This document shows, piece after piece, positions 17,601 through 25,714 of a DNA stretch of 64,000 nucleotides. Numbering within the stretch: position 1 is the stretch's first letter; each line of letters starts with the position of its first letter. Origin of the DNA: Propionigenium maris DSM 9537 (lineage in GTDB: Bacteria; Fusobacteriota; Fusobacteriia; Fusobacteriales; Fusobacteriaceae); the NCBI RefSeq assembly GCF_027925155.1, contig NZ_BSDY01000009.1, positions 1-64,000 of the forward strand, given 5' to 3'. The notes beneath the pieces were generated by a model. That model was given only the letters and a program-made list of their open reading frames with translations. It had not been told where the DNA came from and did no database searches. Made by a program: the position numbers and the translations under genes.

Positions 17601-18897
17601 CACTCCATGGGAGCTAGGGATTTCAGACATTCACAAGACCCTATGCGAAAATAAACTCAGGGACCTGGTGAAACTTCAGGTAGATGGAGGAATAAGAACT
17701 GGATACGATGTTGTTGTAGCTGCCCTTCTAGGGGCTGATGAATACGCCATGGGAACAGGTCTTCTCATAGCTCAGGGGTGTATAATGTGTAGGAGGTGTC
17801 ATACCAACTCTTGTCCTGTGGGGATCACCACCCAGAAGGCAGAGCTTCAACCTAAATACACGGGAGATCCTCAGGAACTACTCCTCTATCTAAGATTTAT
17901 AGCCCAGGAGGTAAGGGAACTTCTGGCTACCATGGGAGTTAGAAGTATGGATGAGATAATAGGAAGATCCTCCCTTCTTAGGAAAAAAGAGGAGGATGCT
18001 CTGGAATCCAAGATTAAAACCTTGGATTTCACCTCTATATTCAGAGAGGTAGTAAGTAAAGAGTTACCTACACCCCATAAAAAAGATATAGGTTCCCTCA
18101 ACAGGGACCTTCTAAGGAGATATGAAGAGGGAGAAAGTTCATATGTGGGAAGCATCGATAATACCCATAGATCCTTTGGAACCACTCTAGCGGGAGGAAT
18201 GGCAGGAGACTCCTCCAACACTCACCATAAGAAGATGGATCTGACCTTAAAGGGGTATGCAGGGCAGAGTTTCGGGGCCTTTTCCACTGTGGGACAGACC
18301 ACCGTCCTGGAAGGGTATGGAAATGACTATGTGGGCAAGGGACTTTCAGGGGGAACTGTTGTCATTAAGATGCCTAGGGAAGCTGAAGATAACAGCGGCT
18401 GTATTGCAGGAAACACAGTATTATACGGGGCAACTTCTGGTAGGGTATATCTAAATGGCTATGCAGGGGAAAGGTTTGCTGTGAGAAATTCCGGAGCCAC
18501 CTGTGTAGTTGAAGGGATCGGCAACCATGGATGTGAGTATATGACCGGGGGAAGTGTAATTATTCTCGGAGGGGTAGGAGAGAACTTCGGAGCAGGAATG
18601 AGCGGAGGAACAGCTTACCTCCTTCTGGATCACCTGAATACCGATTCTATCAACCATGACATTGTAGAGTACTTTGACCTCAGCCATAGTGATGTGGAGT
18701 ATATAGAGGAGGAGCTAAAAAATCACATTAAATATACTGAAAGCTCTATAGCTCAAAGAGTTCTGGACGGAGATATCGCCACTACCTTTGTAAAGGTAGC
18801 TTCAAAAAAATATCTTGAAAAAGTAGGAAACCTTTCATCGGACATAAAGTCAATAAGACTGAGGATAGACCAGAGAAGGGAAGAAGCTGTTCAATAG
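14617..18897 (+). CDS. gltB: Glutamate synthase large subunit
   Basis: 1426 residues from ATG 14617 (AGGGGGA upstream; an upstream ATG at 14584 lacks a site). Class II glutaminase with Cys7 (CGIG) as nucleophile, and HQRFSTNTLPSWDLAHPFR near 200. The FMN/synthase domain spans ~800-1200 with GGTGAAMASSLKYAATPWELG and a 3Fe-4S cluster motif (CIMCRRCHTNSCPVGITTQ near 1056). A C-terminal GXGXG helix domain follows. It makes glutamate from 2-oxoglutarate and glutamine. No gltD-type small subunit lies nearby, so its electron donor is unknown. It is a single-gene transcript with its own promoter and terminator. Confidence 0.95.
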   Translation: MREHSNCGIGVVANMNNLAEHQIIRDGLKMLKRLEHRGGTLRDGSGDGAGMMLQIPREFFKKVLGVEGEYYVAMTFLPQEEKRRRFCEEIISTELEEAGLTILGSRVVPVRKEVLGESARRSLPVICQYFIEGGRDEFTMYSLRRRMEKRIYREMEKREFYFTSFSNRTIVYKGLITPQQFYEFYEDLLDEEFKSAYVMIHQRFSTNTLPSWDLAHPFRVLEHNGEINTIAGNRGWIEARKGEIYSDEYPKEEVEELFPLTSVNNSDSANLDSVVEFLMHTGRKLPEILTTLVPQAWEGRRTLEPKLKKYYEAKSLVMEPWDGPAGLITSNGEEIFATLDRNGLRPMRYTITTDNKLIISSEMGVLDTEFSKIKTSGKLSAGEFLYLDLKEKRLLPREEIVGLITETTDFKEEVKNLRLHRRDLAPGKTSIGSVTETMKRFSYTREDLEISIDYLQENSMEMVTSATYDIPLAVLDEDHPRLFFDYFRQKFAQVTNPPIDSIREASVFSLTSTYGAKKNLLDPREYRGVIHMFPSPVVSNKNIDNLLKEGAVSVSTAFTDNIEKAMDRVVERCLNLARMGRNIILSDRNSSRSIPILLISSAVHHALVEKGLRSKVGIGVESGEVREIGHYALLIGYGVDIVNPYLVLDYLAAENKDLTPYYMGVDNGIKKIMSKMGISSVASYRGAKIFEAVGLSSALCKRYLGDTPTEIEGIGLKEIEEELCARERAEYSPDRSIGEFSSIRKGILHRDSPENARILHSALKDKNYNLYRKYSSSLNKGNYSLRNRFSLKVNPIPLHEVESEREIMKRFVAGAMSFGALSKRTHENIATVFNTIGAASNSGEGGENPERFNSPSASKIKQIASGRFGVTTSYLMSAHEIQIKMGQGSKPGEGGHLPGAKVNKEIARVRNTVDGIDLISPPPHHDIYSIEDLAQLIYDIKNLNTKASVSVKLASESGVGIIASGTVKAGADKVVISGSDGGTGAAMASSLKYAATPWELGISDIHKTLCENKLRDLVKLQVDGGIRTGYDVVVAALLGADEYAMGTGLLIAQGCIMCRRCHTNSCPVGITTQKAELQPKYTGDPQELLLYLRFIAQEVRELLATMGVRSMDEIIGRSSLLRKKEEDALESKIKTLDFTSIFREVVSKELPTPHKKDIGSLNRDLLRRYEEGESSYVGSIDNTHRSFGTTLAGGMAGDSSNTHHKKMDLTLKGYAGQSFGAFSTVGQTTVLEGYGNDYVGKGLSGGTVVIKMPREAEDNSGCIAGNTVLYGATSGRVYLNGYAGERFAVRNSGATCVVEGIGNHGCEYMTGGSVIILGGVGENFGAGMSGGTAYLLLDHLNTDSINHDIVEYFDLSHSDVEYIEEELKNHIKYTESSIAQRVLDGDIATTFVKVASKKYLEKVGNLSSDIKSIRLRIDQRREEAVQ

Positions 18898-18929
18898 AAA
18901 ACACCCTCCGCTTTGGAGGGTGTTTTTTT
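18898..18929. terminator. Bidirectional terminator between gltB and nfo
   Basis: Perfect AAAACACCCTCC/GGAGGGTGTTTT stem with T7, serving the two convergent genes. Confidence 0.9.
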
Positions 18930-18943
18930 ATCTTTATTATAAA

Positions 18944-19792
18944 TTAGTCGATCAGTGAATAAAGGAGTTTAATCTCATCTGCCCATATTGTTTCATCTAT
19001 AGTTTCTAGGGTAACCGGCATATTATCAAACCTAGGATCATTCATGAACCTCTTAAAGAACTCCATTCCCAGAGTCCCCTTTCCAATACTTTCATGCCTA
19101 TCCTTCTTACAGGCAAGACCAAACATAGAGTCATTTAGGTGGATTCCCCTGAGGTAGTTAAATCCTACTATTCTATCAAACTCTTCAAATACCTCATCAT
19201 AGCTGTCCTTGATGTCGTAGCCAGCATCGAAGGTATGGCATGTATCAAGAAGTACCCCTACCCTGCTCTTATCCTCTACCCTGTCTATTATCTCCTTAAG
19301 GTGCTCAAACTTTCCTCCCAGAGTATTTCCCTTTCCAACGGTATTCTCCAGAACCACTGTAAGGTTTTTTGTCTCCTTGTGAGCATCATTTATAGCCTTG
19401 GCTATAAGATCAAAGGCCCCAGCTTCATCTATCTGTCCCAGGTGGCTTCCTGGATGGATATTCAGATACTTAAGGCCCAGCATCTCACACCTCTGCATCT
19501 CATCTAACAGAGCATTATATGATTTCTCCCACTTCTCTGCATCTGGGTTGGCCAGGTTGATTAGGTAACCAGCATGGGGCATAACATAGTCTGCACTATA
19601 CCCGTTGTCCTCCATAGCCTTTTTAAACTTAGCCACAAGTTTATCATCATAGGCCTTAGCTTCCCATCTTCTCTGATTTTTAACAAACATGGCAAATGCC
19701 TTTGCCTCTATATCATGGGCATTCTTCGGGGCCTTAAAAACTCCACCGCTAGTGCTCACATGTGCTCCTAAAAATTTATTTATCTTACTCAT
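18944..19792 (-). CDS. nfo: Endonuclease IV
   Basis: 282 residues, standard length. AP-endonuclease-2 TIM barrel with metal ligands visible: FLGAHVSTSGG (start), MPHAGYLIN (near 70), LNIHPGSHLG (near 110), VVLENTVGKG (near 146), DTCHTFDAGYDI (near 182), GIHLNDSM (near 216), RHESIGKGTLG, and VTLETID near the end. It cleaves DNA 5' of abasic sites in base excision repair, using Zn. GGAG lies upstream of ATG 19792. Confidence 0.95.
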   Translation of the reverse strand: MSKINKFLGAHVSTSGGVFKAPKNAHDIEAKAFAMFVKNQRRWEAKAYDDKLVAKFKKAMEDNGYSADYVMPHAGYLINLANPDAEKWEKSYNALLDEMQRCEMLGLKYLNIHPGSHLGQIDEAGAFDLIAKAINDAHKETKNLTVVLENTVGKGNTLGGKFEHLKEIIDRVEDKSRVGVLLDTCHTFDAGYDIKDSYDEVFEEFDRIVGFNYLRGIHLNDSMFGLACKKDRHESIGKGTLGMEFFKRFMNDPRFDNMPVTLETIDETIWADEIKLLYSLID

Positions 19793-19947
19793 ATATTAAT
19801 CCTCCACTTCAACCTTCTTATTACAACTTTGTAATCATTATAACATAGTGGGTGAGAAAAATCTATCCTTATATAAATCTAATGTTGGATTCTTTTCATT
19901 TGATATTTAATTTATAGGGAGATCGAAAATGCAACCTTTCATAAAGT

Positions 19948-20346
19948 TTACTTAATGTATGAAATCATACTTTTATCTTCTAATTTCTGAAAATTTAATT
20001 TTTGATAAAAATCATTACTGACCCTATCATCTATGTCTGTTAAGAGAACTTTACTCCTTATGTAGCTGTATTTATTCAATAAATTTTCTATAAGCATTTG
20101 GCCTCCGCCATTTCGTCTATAGTTTTTAGCTATAATTAAATCTTGAATATATAGAATATGTTCAAAATCAGTTAAGTATCTTATAAACCCTATTAATTTA
20201 CCTCTAGAAATTAATCCTAGAATTTGACTATTTTTAATAGCATTACTGAGTTTCATGTCACTATCAAGATATGAAATCCATCCTTCCTCTTCATATAGCT
20301 TTTTAATTTCCTTTAAATAATCTTCATTGATCGTTTCTATAGTCAT
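19948..20346 (-). CDS. GNAT-family N-acetyltransferase
   Basis: 132 residues from ATG 20346 (AAAGGAG upstream). Acetyl-CoA binding motif region LYIQDLIIAKNYRRNGGGQMLIENLL shows the R-x-x-G-x-G/A loop as RRNGGG. The C-terminal FYQKLNFQKLEDK is the usual strand/helix pair. Substrate unknown. More AT-rich than its neighbours and next to a decayed region, so it may be an acquired gene. Confidence 0.85.
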   Translation of the reverse strand: MTIETINEDYLKEIKKLYEEEGWISYLDSDMKLSNAIKNSQILGLISRGKLIGFIRYLTDFEHILYIQDLIIAKNYRRNGGGQMLIENLLNKYSYIRSKVLLTDIDDRVSNDFYQKLNFQKLEDKSMISYIK

Positions 20347-20537
20347 TTTTTCTCCTTTACTACTTTCATCCACTAGTAAAGATAGCTTATAACCTTTAAA
20401 ATTACAATAGTGTGGTAATTTCTATAAGATTATATAAAGAAACTTCTTCTTGCCTTTTCTTTCAACGATCCATTATCCATAAAACTCTTTAATTCCTCTT
20501 TTATAACTTTGTTATAGAAATAGTACATTTTAAGAAT

Positions 20538-20557
20538 AAAAAAAGAGCCCGAAGGCT
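20538..20557 (-). terminator. Terminator of the toxin-like micro-gene
   Basis: AGCC-TTCG-GGCT hairpin with the extra-stable TTCG loop followed by CTTTTTTT on the minus strand, 9 nt past the micro-gene stop. Confidence 0.8.
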
Positions 20558-20565
20558 GAGGCTTG

Positions 20566-20658
20566 TTACTTTCTCTTGAACCACCACCATACAAGAATGA
20601 AAGCCACTATAGTAATGCTTCCATCAAAATTAATAGTAGTGTTATTCAAGTAGATCAT
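20566..20658 (-). CDS. Type I toxin-like membrane micropeptide
   Basis: A 30-residue open frame (starts MIYLNNTT, ends LVWWWFKRK) with a strong GGGAGG site 7 nt upstream and a TTCG-loop terminator downstream. It has one hydrophobic segment (SITIVAFILVWWW) and a basic C-terminus, the plan of type I toxins that depolarise membranes. The ~110-nt leader folds extensively and its 5' end can pair with the stretch just before the ribosome binding site, as in known type I toxin mRNAs. No named family is recognised, and an antisense RNA was not identified. Too short for usual gene callers. Confidence 0.6.
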   Translation of the reverse strand: MIYLNNTTINFDGSITIVAFILVWWWFKRK

Positions 20659-20671
20659 AACCCAGCCTCCC

Positions 20672-20778
20672 ATATGAAATTGATCAACTACCTATAAGAA
20701 ACGCCAATAACTTATAGGTATGAGAAAAGCTCCCTCAAAGAGAGAGCTTAACTCATGGCGTTTAAATCAATTTCATAT
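20672..20778 (-). promoter_or_regulatory. Structured leader of the toxin-like micro-gene
   Basis: A perfect 13-bp inverted repeat (ATATGAAATTGAT at 20672-20684; its complement at 20766-20778) encloses further stems: AACGCCA/TGGCGTT, CCTATAAG/CTTATAGG and AGCTC/GAGCT. In the mRNA the 3' arm lies immediately before the GGGAGG site, so folding could block translation. Confidence 0.6.
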
Positions 20779-20865
20779 AGTCCAACGGACTGTTTACACT
20801 ATAAATATAGCATATCTAAAATTAAAAGTCTAATCTTTATTAGGGATAGGCAATAATTTCAAGTA

Positions 20866-21593
20866 CTACTTTAATTTATCTACTATATAACCAGATATAA
20901 GAGGGAGTACAACCGATCTTGGCATACCGTGTCCCACTTCGCTTGCTACTATAACATTTACTCCATTATCACTTGCACTGGTCACTAACTCTGCATCTGA
21001 TAGAGGAGCCACAGGGTCTGTAGATGTCCCTATAGACATTATATCCACACTAGTCTGCTTAGTTCCTAACATCCTCTGATTTTCCAAGCTATACTCTGGA
21101 GCTACCTCTGCAAACTCATTAATACTTAGTCCTGTTCTGTCAGCAAGAACCACCTGATTCAGCAATAGTAGAACCCATCCCCCTCCACTACTTTCTGATA
21201 GTTTCTCATGGCATTTACCACATAGCTATTGTAGTTCTCTCTGCTATTTTTAAAGTAGGGGTAAGCAGATACAGTGTAATAACCATAGTCTCCAGCCCTT
21301 TCCGCTTTCCTAGCCACCTGATCCCACTCATACTGCCAGTTTCTACCCCTGTATTCCACTGTGGCAGTATCTAAGAACCCCTCCTTGTCCTTGCTCTCCT
21401 TAAGGATATCATTTACCACCTCAGTAATAACCTCCTCCTCTGCCCCGATATAGGTCCAGTCATCATACTTGACCTATCTTAGGAAGATACCGTCAAAATC
21501 CTGCTCTACTCCCCTTAAATTCTTTAACCCTTCCTCTCCATTAGCTACTAAAGCTGTAGCTGCCATTATCGAACCTATTATTACTTTTCTCAC
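20866..21593 (-). pseudogene. Broken secreted alpha/beta-hydrolase-like gene
   Basis: Reads from GTG 21593 through a signal-like start (MRKVIIGSIMAATALVANG), hits an in-frame TAG at 21474-21476, continues in frame to a TGA near 21159, then continues in another frame to 20866. The last part has an Asp (GTSTDPVAPLSDA) and a His (SEVGHGMPRS) placed like the catalytic acid and His of serine alpha/beta hydrolases. The expected GxSxG elbow is missing around the frame change. Stop plus frameshift plus missing nucleophile argue for a dead gene. Confidence 0.6.
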
Positions 21594-21667
21594 CTTTAAC
21601 CCCTACCTATATTTTTGAATTTTTCCTCAACAACAGACCTACATAATAGGAAATACCCCTCTATATA

Positions 21668-21844
21668 TTAGCTCCTTAAAGATTCCAGGATCTCATTAAT
21701 ATCATCTGATGTAGTAAATACTTTTATTACCTTCTCAACCCTCTTTAGATCCCCCTCCAGAACTGCAACCTCAAGGAGAGTTTTAAGTACATCTAAACGC
21801 TCTTCAGAATTGCTGAGGTTAAATCTTACTGGAATATCTTTCAT
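21668..21844 (-). CDS. Small hypothetical protein, 58 residues
   Basis: MKDIPVRFNLSNSEERLDVL... to a TAA at 21668, with GAAGGGAG upstream of ATG 21844. Acidic/amphipathic, predicted all-helical, no Cys, no signal. Codon use looks coding (few rare codons, intact frame), but no family is recognised. It lies upstream of the broken hydrolase gene on the same strand. Confidence 0.5.
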   Translation of the reverse strand: MKDIPVRFNLSNSEERLDVLKTLLEVAVLEGDLKRVEKVIKVFTTSDDINEILESLRS

Positions 21845-22208
21845 CCTTAACTCCCTTCCTTGTCAATTTTTATTGAAACTCTCATATAAATTATCCATAT
21901 AAAGTCTTCCTGTGATCTTTATAACTTTAATTTTCCCCTTTCAGCTTCCTCATCAAACTACTTAAGAGTGAGCCTGCTCAGGAATTAAAATATAGCATTA
22001 CCTATATCTGAAACAGGTGACAATTGTCACCACACTTAAGGAAAACTTTTTGTAGAATTCAAATGTTTATTTGATAAGAGAGAATAAAAAAGAACTGTTA
22101 AAAAATTATTTAGACTATTAAGGTCAATTGGAGGTAGGAATTTGAAGAATTCAATAAAAAGATCTATCTATGAATATTTAATCTTTATTAAAAAAAGAGG
22201 TGAAATTA
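21845..22208. other. Non-coding stretch, nothing recognised
   Basis: About 360 AT-rich bases between divergent small genes. A short purine-rich region (GAGGTG) at its end serves the MarR-like frame. No hairpin terminator, RNA or repeat was recognised. Confidence 0.4.
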
Positions 22209-22597
22209 ATGAGTCTGGTAGATATAGAAAATATGTATAAAAAGATTAAATGCCAATATAATATTTCAAGAATTGACGCCGTGATACTATATATGGTAAG
22301 CGAGGGAGAGAGGGTGGTCTATCACATGGCAAAAGTAGTTCATTATGATAGAACGGGAATAGTTAAAAGGGTCAAAAAATTAGAGGTAAAGAAACTTTTT
22401 ATCTTCACAAATGGATGGTAAATCTAAAACACTCTTTTTAACTGAACAGGGAAGCTCAGTAGTAAAGAATATAAAGGAATATAGCTAGTACTTGAAGGAG
22501 TTTCAAAGGTGATAAGGTATTTATACAGAGAATTAAACACATCAGATAGAGATAAGGATTGGGTTGAAGATCTTGAATTTTTTCAGAGATGATAGAG
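22209..22597 (+). pseudogene. Frameshifted MarR-family regulator
   Basis: From ATG 22209 (AGAGGTG upstream) the frame encodes a winged-helix start (VDIENMYKKIK..., VVHYDRTGIVKRVKKLEVKK) and stops at 22419-22421. Continuing one base out of frame gives DGKSKTLFLTEQGSSVVKNI, the wing and helix that follow in MarR proteins (compare D-G-R-S-K-x-x-x-L-T-E-x-G). A further open piece (VIRYLYRELNTSDRDKDW) follows to 22597. A single-base indel near 22405-22415 is the simplest explanation; sequencing error cannot be excluded. Confidence 0.6.
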
Positions 22598-22799
22598 TCT
22601 GAGAATTGGCAGTTTCTTTCAGGAAGTTAAAATCCATAAGGGACTGTTTGAATTATCAAAATGAAGAGACGGATACTACTTCGTTCTACACAAAAATGCT
22701 GTAGTGTGGCATATTTAGAAGAAGATAGAATTTAAAACCTCTCCTGGAAGAAAGCTGTAAATAGGAGATAAATTGTATATAAAATATACCTTATAAGTT

Positions 22800-22828
22800 A
22801 AAAGGAGCTTTAGATAGAGCTCCTTTTA
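22800..22828. terminator. Bidirectional terminator
   Basis: AAAAGGAGCT/AGCTCCTTTT stem with a 9-nt loop, between the decayed MarR region and the Crp-type gene. Confidence 0.75.
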
Positions 22829-22834
22829 ACATCA

Positions 22835-23506
22835 TTACTTTTCTATCTTCTCCTTATACTCATAGAACTTATCTAGATCTTTAATGGAGACCCTTCCGCC
22901 CTCTCTTGTTATTATATCCATATCTTCTAACTTATTTAACAGCCTCTGAAGATTTCTCAGGTTCATATTAAGTGCCCTGGATAATTCCTTGGTGGTTGAA
23001 GCTTCTATGGTTTTAATCTTGTCCAAGGCCTTTAAGATAAACTCCTCATCGGAATATACCAATCTTCCCATGAAGTAGGAACTCTCCCTGAGTTTTTCTT
23101 CAGCAGTTATCAGAATGATCTTTTTTAAAACTTCCTCCTTATTTTCTAACTCCATCTCCATTATTTTCCCAAGGGGAAGATAGACAATTACAGAATCCTC
23201 CCTAGGATATATATCAGTTCCGTATTCTGAATCTGTGTGAATATTTTTTTTGATTTTATCGGCGAAGCTCTGGGCTACCCTAAATATATCCCCTGTTCCT
23301 CTATAAGTATAAACCCCCTTGCCCTCTATAGTATATGTAACTACTTGGACACTTCCCTTGTATATGAAGCATGCCTTTACCTTATCTCCATCACTTTCAA
23401 CTACCATCTCTCCTGCAGGAACTTCTCTAACCTCCATTAGGTCTTCAAAGGGAGTATTTATTAGTTCCTCTAGGTTAAGTTTAGAAAGCGTTTCTGCCTT
23501 AACCAT
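22835..23506 (-). CDS. Crp/Fnr-family transcription regulator
   Basis: 223 residues. N-terminal cNMP-binding-like beta-roll (EVREVPAGEMVVESDGDKVKACFIYKGSVQV near 25-55), dimer helix, and C-terminal winged helix (ASTTKELSRALNMNLRNLQRLLNKLEDMDIITR near 170-200). No cysteine cluster for an Fnr-type Fe-S centre and no canonical cAMP-binding Arg-Ser pair, so the ligand is unknown. GAGGTAAGAGG precedes ATG 23506. It reads away from the Cys-rich small gene. Confidence 0.8.
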   Translation of the reverse strand: MVKAETLSKLNLEELINTPFEDLMEVREVPAGEMVVESDGDKVKACFIYKGSVQVVTYTIEGKGVYTYRGTGDIFRVAQSFADKIKKNIHTDSEYGTDIYPREDSVIVYLPLGKIMEMELENKEEVLKKIILITAEEKLRESSYFMGRLVYSDEEFILKALDKIKTIEASTTKELSRALNMNLRNLQRLLNKLEDMDIITREGGRVSIKDLDKFYEYKEKIEK

Positions 23507-23768
23507 CCTCTTACCTCATAAAATATCATTTTATCTACTTAATATAAGTTTATAATAAATGAGAGTAAAATCATATCTTTTTTTAAGGCTCCTATATCCA
23601 TTTTAAGCCCACTTTATGTTCTAGGGGATGAGTTTATATCCATGACATAGTTAAAATCATTTTTAACTATTATCTTTTCTACTATAAGACAATAATTAAG
23701 AGGAGTTAAAAGGTTTTTTATCAATTCTGGAGTAAACAAAGGTATATTGAAAAATCAGGGAGGATACT
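23507..23768. other. Divergent intergenic region
   Basis: Promoter region for the Crp-type gene (minus) and the small Cys-rich gene (plus). AT-rich with a TTAAAATCATTTTTAA-like palindromic core near 23650-23666; no firm promoter called. Confidence 0.3.
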
Positions 23769-23918
23769 ATGGATAAACTTCGGTTAAATGACTCAGTGTG
23801 CCCTAGAGGAGATAATTCAACTGTTAATAGCGGAGCCTGCTTAGACTGCGATTACTGCTTTGGTTTTGATGAGGAAGGGCTTTTAATCTGTACATACGCT
23901 GAATTTGAAGAGGAGTGA
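23769..23918 (+). CDS. Small Cys-rich protein, 49 residues
   Basis: Starts ATG 23769 with GGGAGG six bases upstream and ends at TGA 23916, followed by a good terminator. Five cysteines in 49 residues, with a C-x2-C-x2-C cluster (ACLDCDYCFGFDEEG) flanked by single cysteines (SVCPRGDN and LLICTY). It suggests a small metal-binding knuckle. No family recognised; the site and terminator make it a likely real gene. Confidence 0.6.
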   Translation: MDKLRLNDSVCPRGDNSTVNSGACLDCDYCFGFDEEGLLICTYAEFEEE

Positions 23919-23931
23919 TTGCTGTCATCAA

Positions 23932-23959
23932 GGCTCTGAGTTTCTCCTCAGAGCTTTTT
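23932..23959 (+). terminator. Terminator of the Cys-rich small gene
   Basis: GGCTCTGAG/CTCAGAGC stem followed by TTTTT. Confidence 0.8.
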
Positions 23960-24019
23960 ATATTGTAGGGTTTAAAGGCGAGAAGAAGTTAATAGGGGAC
24001 AGCATTTAGGAGGACAGCT

Positions 24020-25105
24020 ATGTTTAAGAAGATATTGTTGGGAGTTTTGGGAGTTGTAGTAACAGGTATTTTTGCTTTTATCTTTATTTTTATTCAGATG
24101 CGGTGGGTTGTAAAGGATCACTCCAAGGCAGAGCACCAGTATCTGGGTAACTTCTATAACTTGGGGATAAGGGAGTCTTCAGGGATAGTCCGTGGTAAGA
24201 AGTATGACGATATCTACTGGACCCATCCAGATGGGAGTGGTCTATACGGAGAGCAGAGGAACTACCTTTTTGCTTTCTACCTCTATGATTTTGAGGAGGG
24301 AAAGAGAAGAACCAGGAAGGTTGAACTAGAGGGGGCCAGCAACCTGGACTGGGGTGATATAACCATGGACTACAGTGGAAATATTATAATCGGGGATACA
24401 GGGGGCAACTACCTCTTTAGAAATATCTATGTCCTCTACAGGTTTATGGAGAGGAACCCTATCTTTAAAACCATCCCTAAATCGGAGATTGAGACTATAC
24501 AGTTTAAGTTTCCCTACGATGAAAAGTATGATATAGAGGCTCTCTTCTATGCTGACAGCAGCATCTACCTCCTCACAAAGAACTTTGGAAAGACAAAGAT
24601 GTACAGACTTGAGGAGGGTGATATTAAGACCGACAGGATAAATGTATTTGATTACATAGATGAATTCAAGTTCCTGGGGAATGTATGGGTAGCTGAGCTT
24701 GCCGATGCAGTGACTGGGGCAGCGGTATCTCTAGATGAAAGAACTCTTGCCATGCTTACCTATAAGGGGATCTGGATATTTGAGAGGGATAAGCCTGGAG
24801 AAAATTTCTTTAAGGAAAGGATCTTCTATATTCCCCTTAAGTGGGATGTAAGGGAAACAGGGAAGAAGTATGAAGCGGTAGACTTTGAGGATGATGAACA
24901 CCTTATTATCACCACAGAACAAGGAGACCTTTACAGGGTAAAACTCTCAGAGAAAAAACTAGTGAGAGAACAGCTTCCTGAGGAGAAGGAGATAATAGAG
25001 GGATCCCAGGAGGAGGGAAAGGACAGTAAGGGGATCAGATATAAGGTTTGGAGTGCCTTTATGTGGGTGGCCTTCAAGTTCATGGACATATTGTTTGGAG
25101 ATTAA
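24020..25105 (+). CDS. Membrane-anchored beta-propeller-like protein
   Basis: 361 residues. One N-terminal membrane anchor (LLGVLGVVVTGIFAFIFIFI) and a large extracytoplasmic domain. The start of that domain, NLGIRESSGIVRG...DIYWTHPDGSG, matches a strand motif (E-S-S-G-h-V... D-h-h-W-x-H-x-D-S-G) seen in phytase-like or SdiA-regulated-type beta-propellers. A weakly hydrophobic C-terminus may contact the membrane. Function unknown. AGGAGGACAG precedes ATG 24020; monocistronic. Confidence 0.6.
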   Translation: MFKKILLGVLGVVVTGIFAFIFIFIQMRWVVKDHSKAEHQYLGNFYNLGIRESSGIVRGKKYDDIYWTHPDGSGLYGEQRNYLFAFYLYDFEEGKRRTRKVELEGASNLDWGDITMDYSGNIIIGDTGGNYLFRNIYVLYRFMERNPIFKTIPKSEIETIQFKFPYDEKYDIEALFYADSSIYLLTKNFGKTKMYRLEEGDIKTDRINVFDYIDEFKFLGNVWVAELADAVTGAAVSLDERTLAMLTYKGIWIFERDKPGENFFKERIFYIPLKWDVRETGKKYEAVDFEDDEHLIITTEQGDLYRVKLSEKKLVREQLPEEKEIIEGSQEEGKDSKGIRYKVWSAFMWVAFKFMDILFGD

Positions 25106-25106
25106 A

Positions 25107-25130
25107 GGTCCGGTTTCCCGGATCTTTTTT
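25107..25130 (+). terminator. Terminator
   Basis: GGTCCGG/CCGGATC stem with TTTC loop and T6, just after the propeller-like gene. Confidence 0.85.
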
Positions 25131-25134
25131 ATTG

Positions 25135-25222
25135 TTAAGGAAAGTATAGAATTTATTAAAAATTTTCATGAAGTAATTAGTATTCCAACTGATTATTAGG
25201 ATGCAACGTCACGTTGCTTTTT
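25135..25222 (+). repeat. Dispersed intergenic repeat, copy 2
   Basis: 88 bp, best preserved. Starts TTAAGGAAAGTATAGAAT, ends with the perfect palindrome GCAACGTCACGTTGC (25203-25217) and TTTTT. Nearly identical to the reverse complement of 57218-57305. Confidence 0.8.
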
Positions 25223-25315
25223 ATTATATCATTTTTATTTTTCTGTTTATAGGAATAGCATTTCCAAATGAATATTTATATATAAAAAAGAACCCCCTTT
25301 TAAGAGGCATCTTTT

Positions 25316-25714
25316 TTAGTCTATGCTTTCATATCTTGGTTCCCCTATAGTTTCCCTTATTACAAAGTTCTTAAAACCCTTGGAAAGGTAGTTGTGTCCC
25401 TCATCACTGTCTATAAATTCGTAGAATGCCCTCTCCATACTTGAGGTGTATATAAGCCCCAGTACTTGGGAGTTATTTGCTCCTTTTGGGTGAGCTATAT
25501 CCTTCATATTTGGACTCAAGCTGTACCCGTCGCCGGAATATACTATAAACTTCCTCTTATCTATAGTATCGTCTATTGTGGTAAAGTAATAACTACAATC
25601 CTCTTGAGATTTCTCCCCAGATAAATTTTGACTATCTATCCTCTCAGCGATCTCTCTCAGTTCCCTGGAGAAATCCTTTGGGTCCTCACAGTTTAATTGA
25701 ACTATCATTTTCAT
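25316..25714 (-). CDS. Hypothetical protein, 132 residues
   Basis: Cytoplasmic, acidic, no signal or membrane segment. Sequence features: an N-terminal strand (MIVQLNCEDPKDFSRELREI) and a central beta-rich part. No family recognised. The start could be M1 or M3 (MKMIVQ). Monocistronic between the repeat and the HU operon. Confidence 0.6.
   Translation of the reverse strand: MKMIVQLNCEDPKDFSRELREIAERIDSQNLSGEKSQEDCSYYFTTIDDTIDKRKFIVYSGDGYSLSPNMKDIAHPKGANNSQVLGLIYTSSMERAFYEFIDSDEGHNYLSKGFKNFVIRETIGEPRYESID

Noticed and set aside
20430-20528. 32-residue minus-strand frame (MYYFYNKVIKEE...) downstream of the toxin-like gene
   Set aside because: It reads like protein, but there is no ribosome site and it starts right after a terminator; more likely a remnant of a lost gene.
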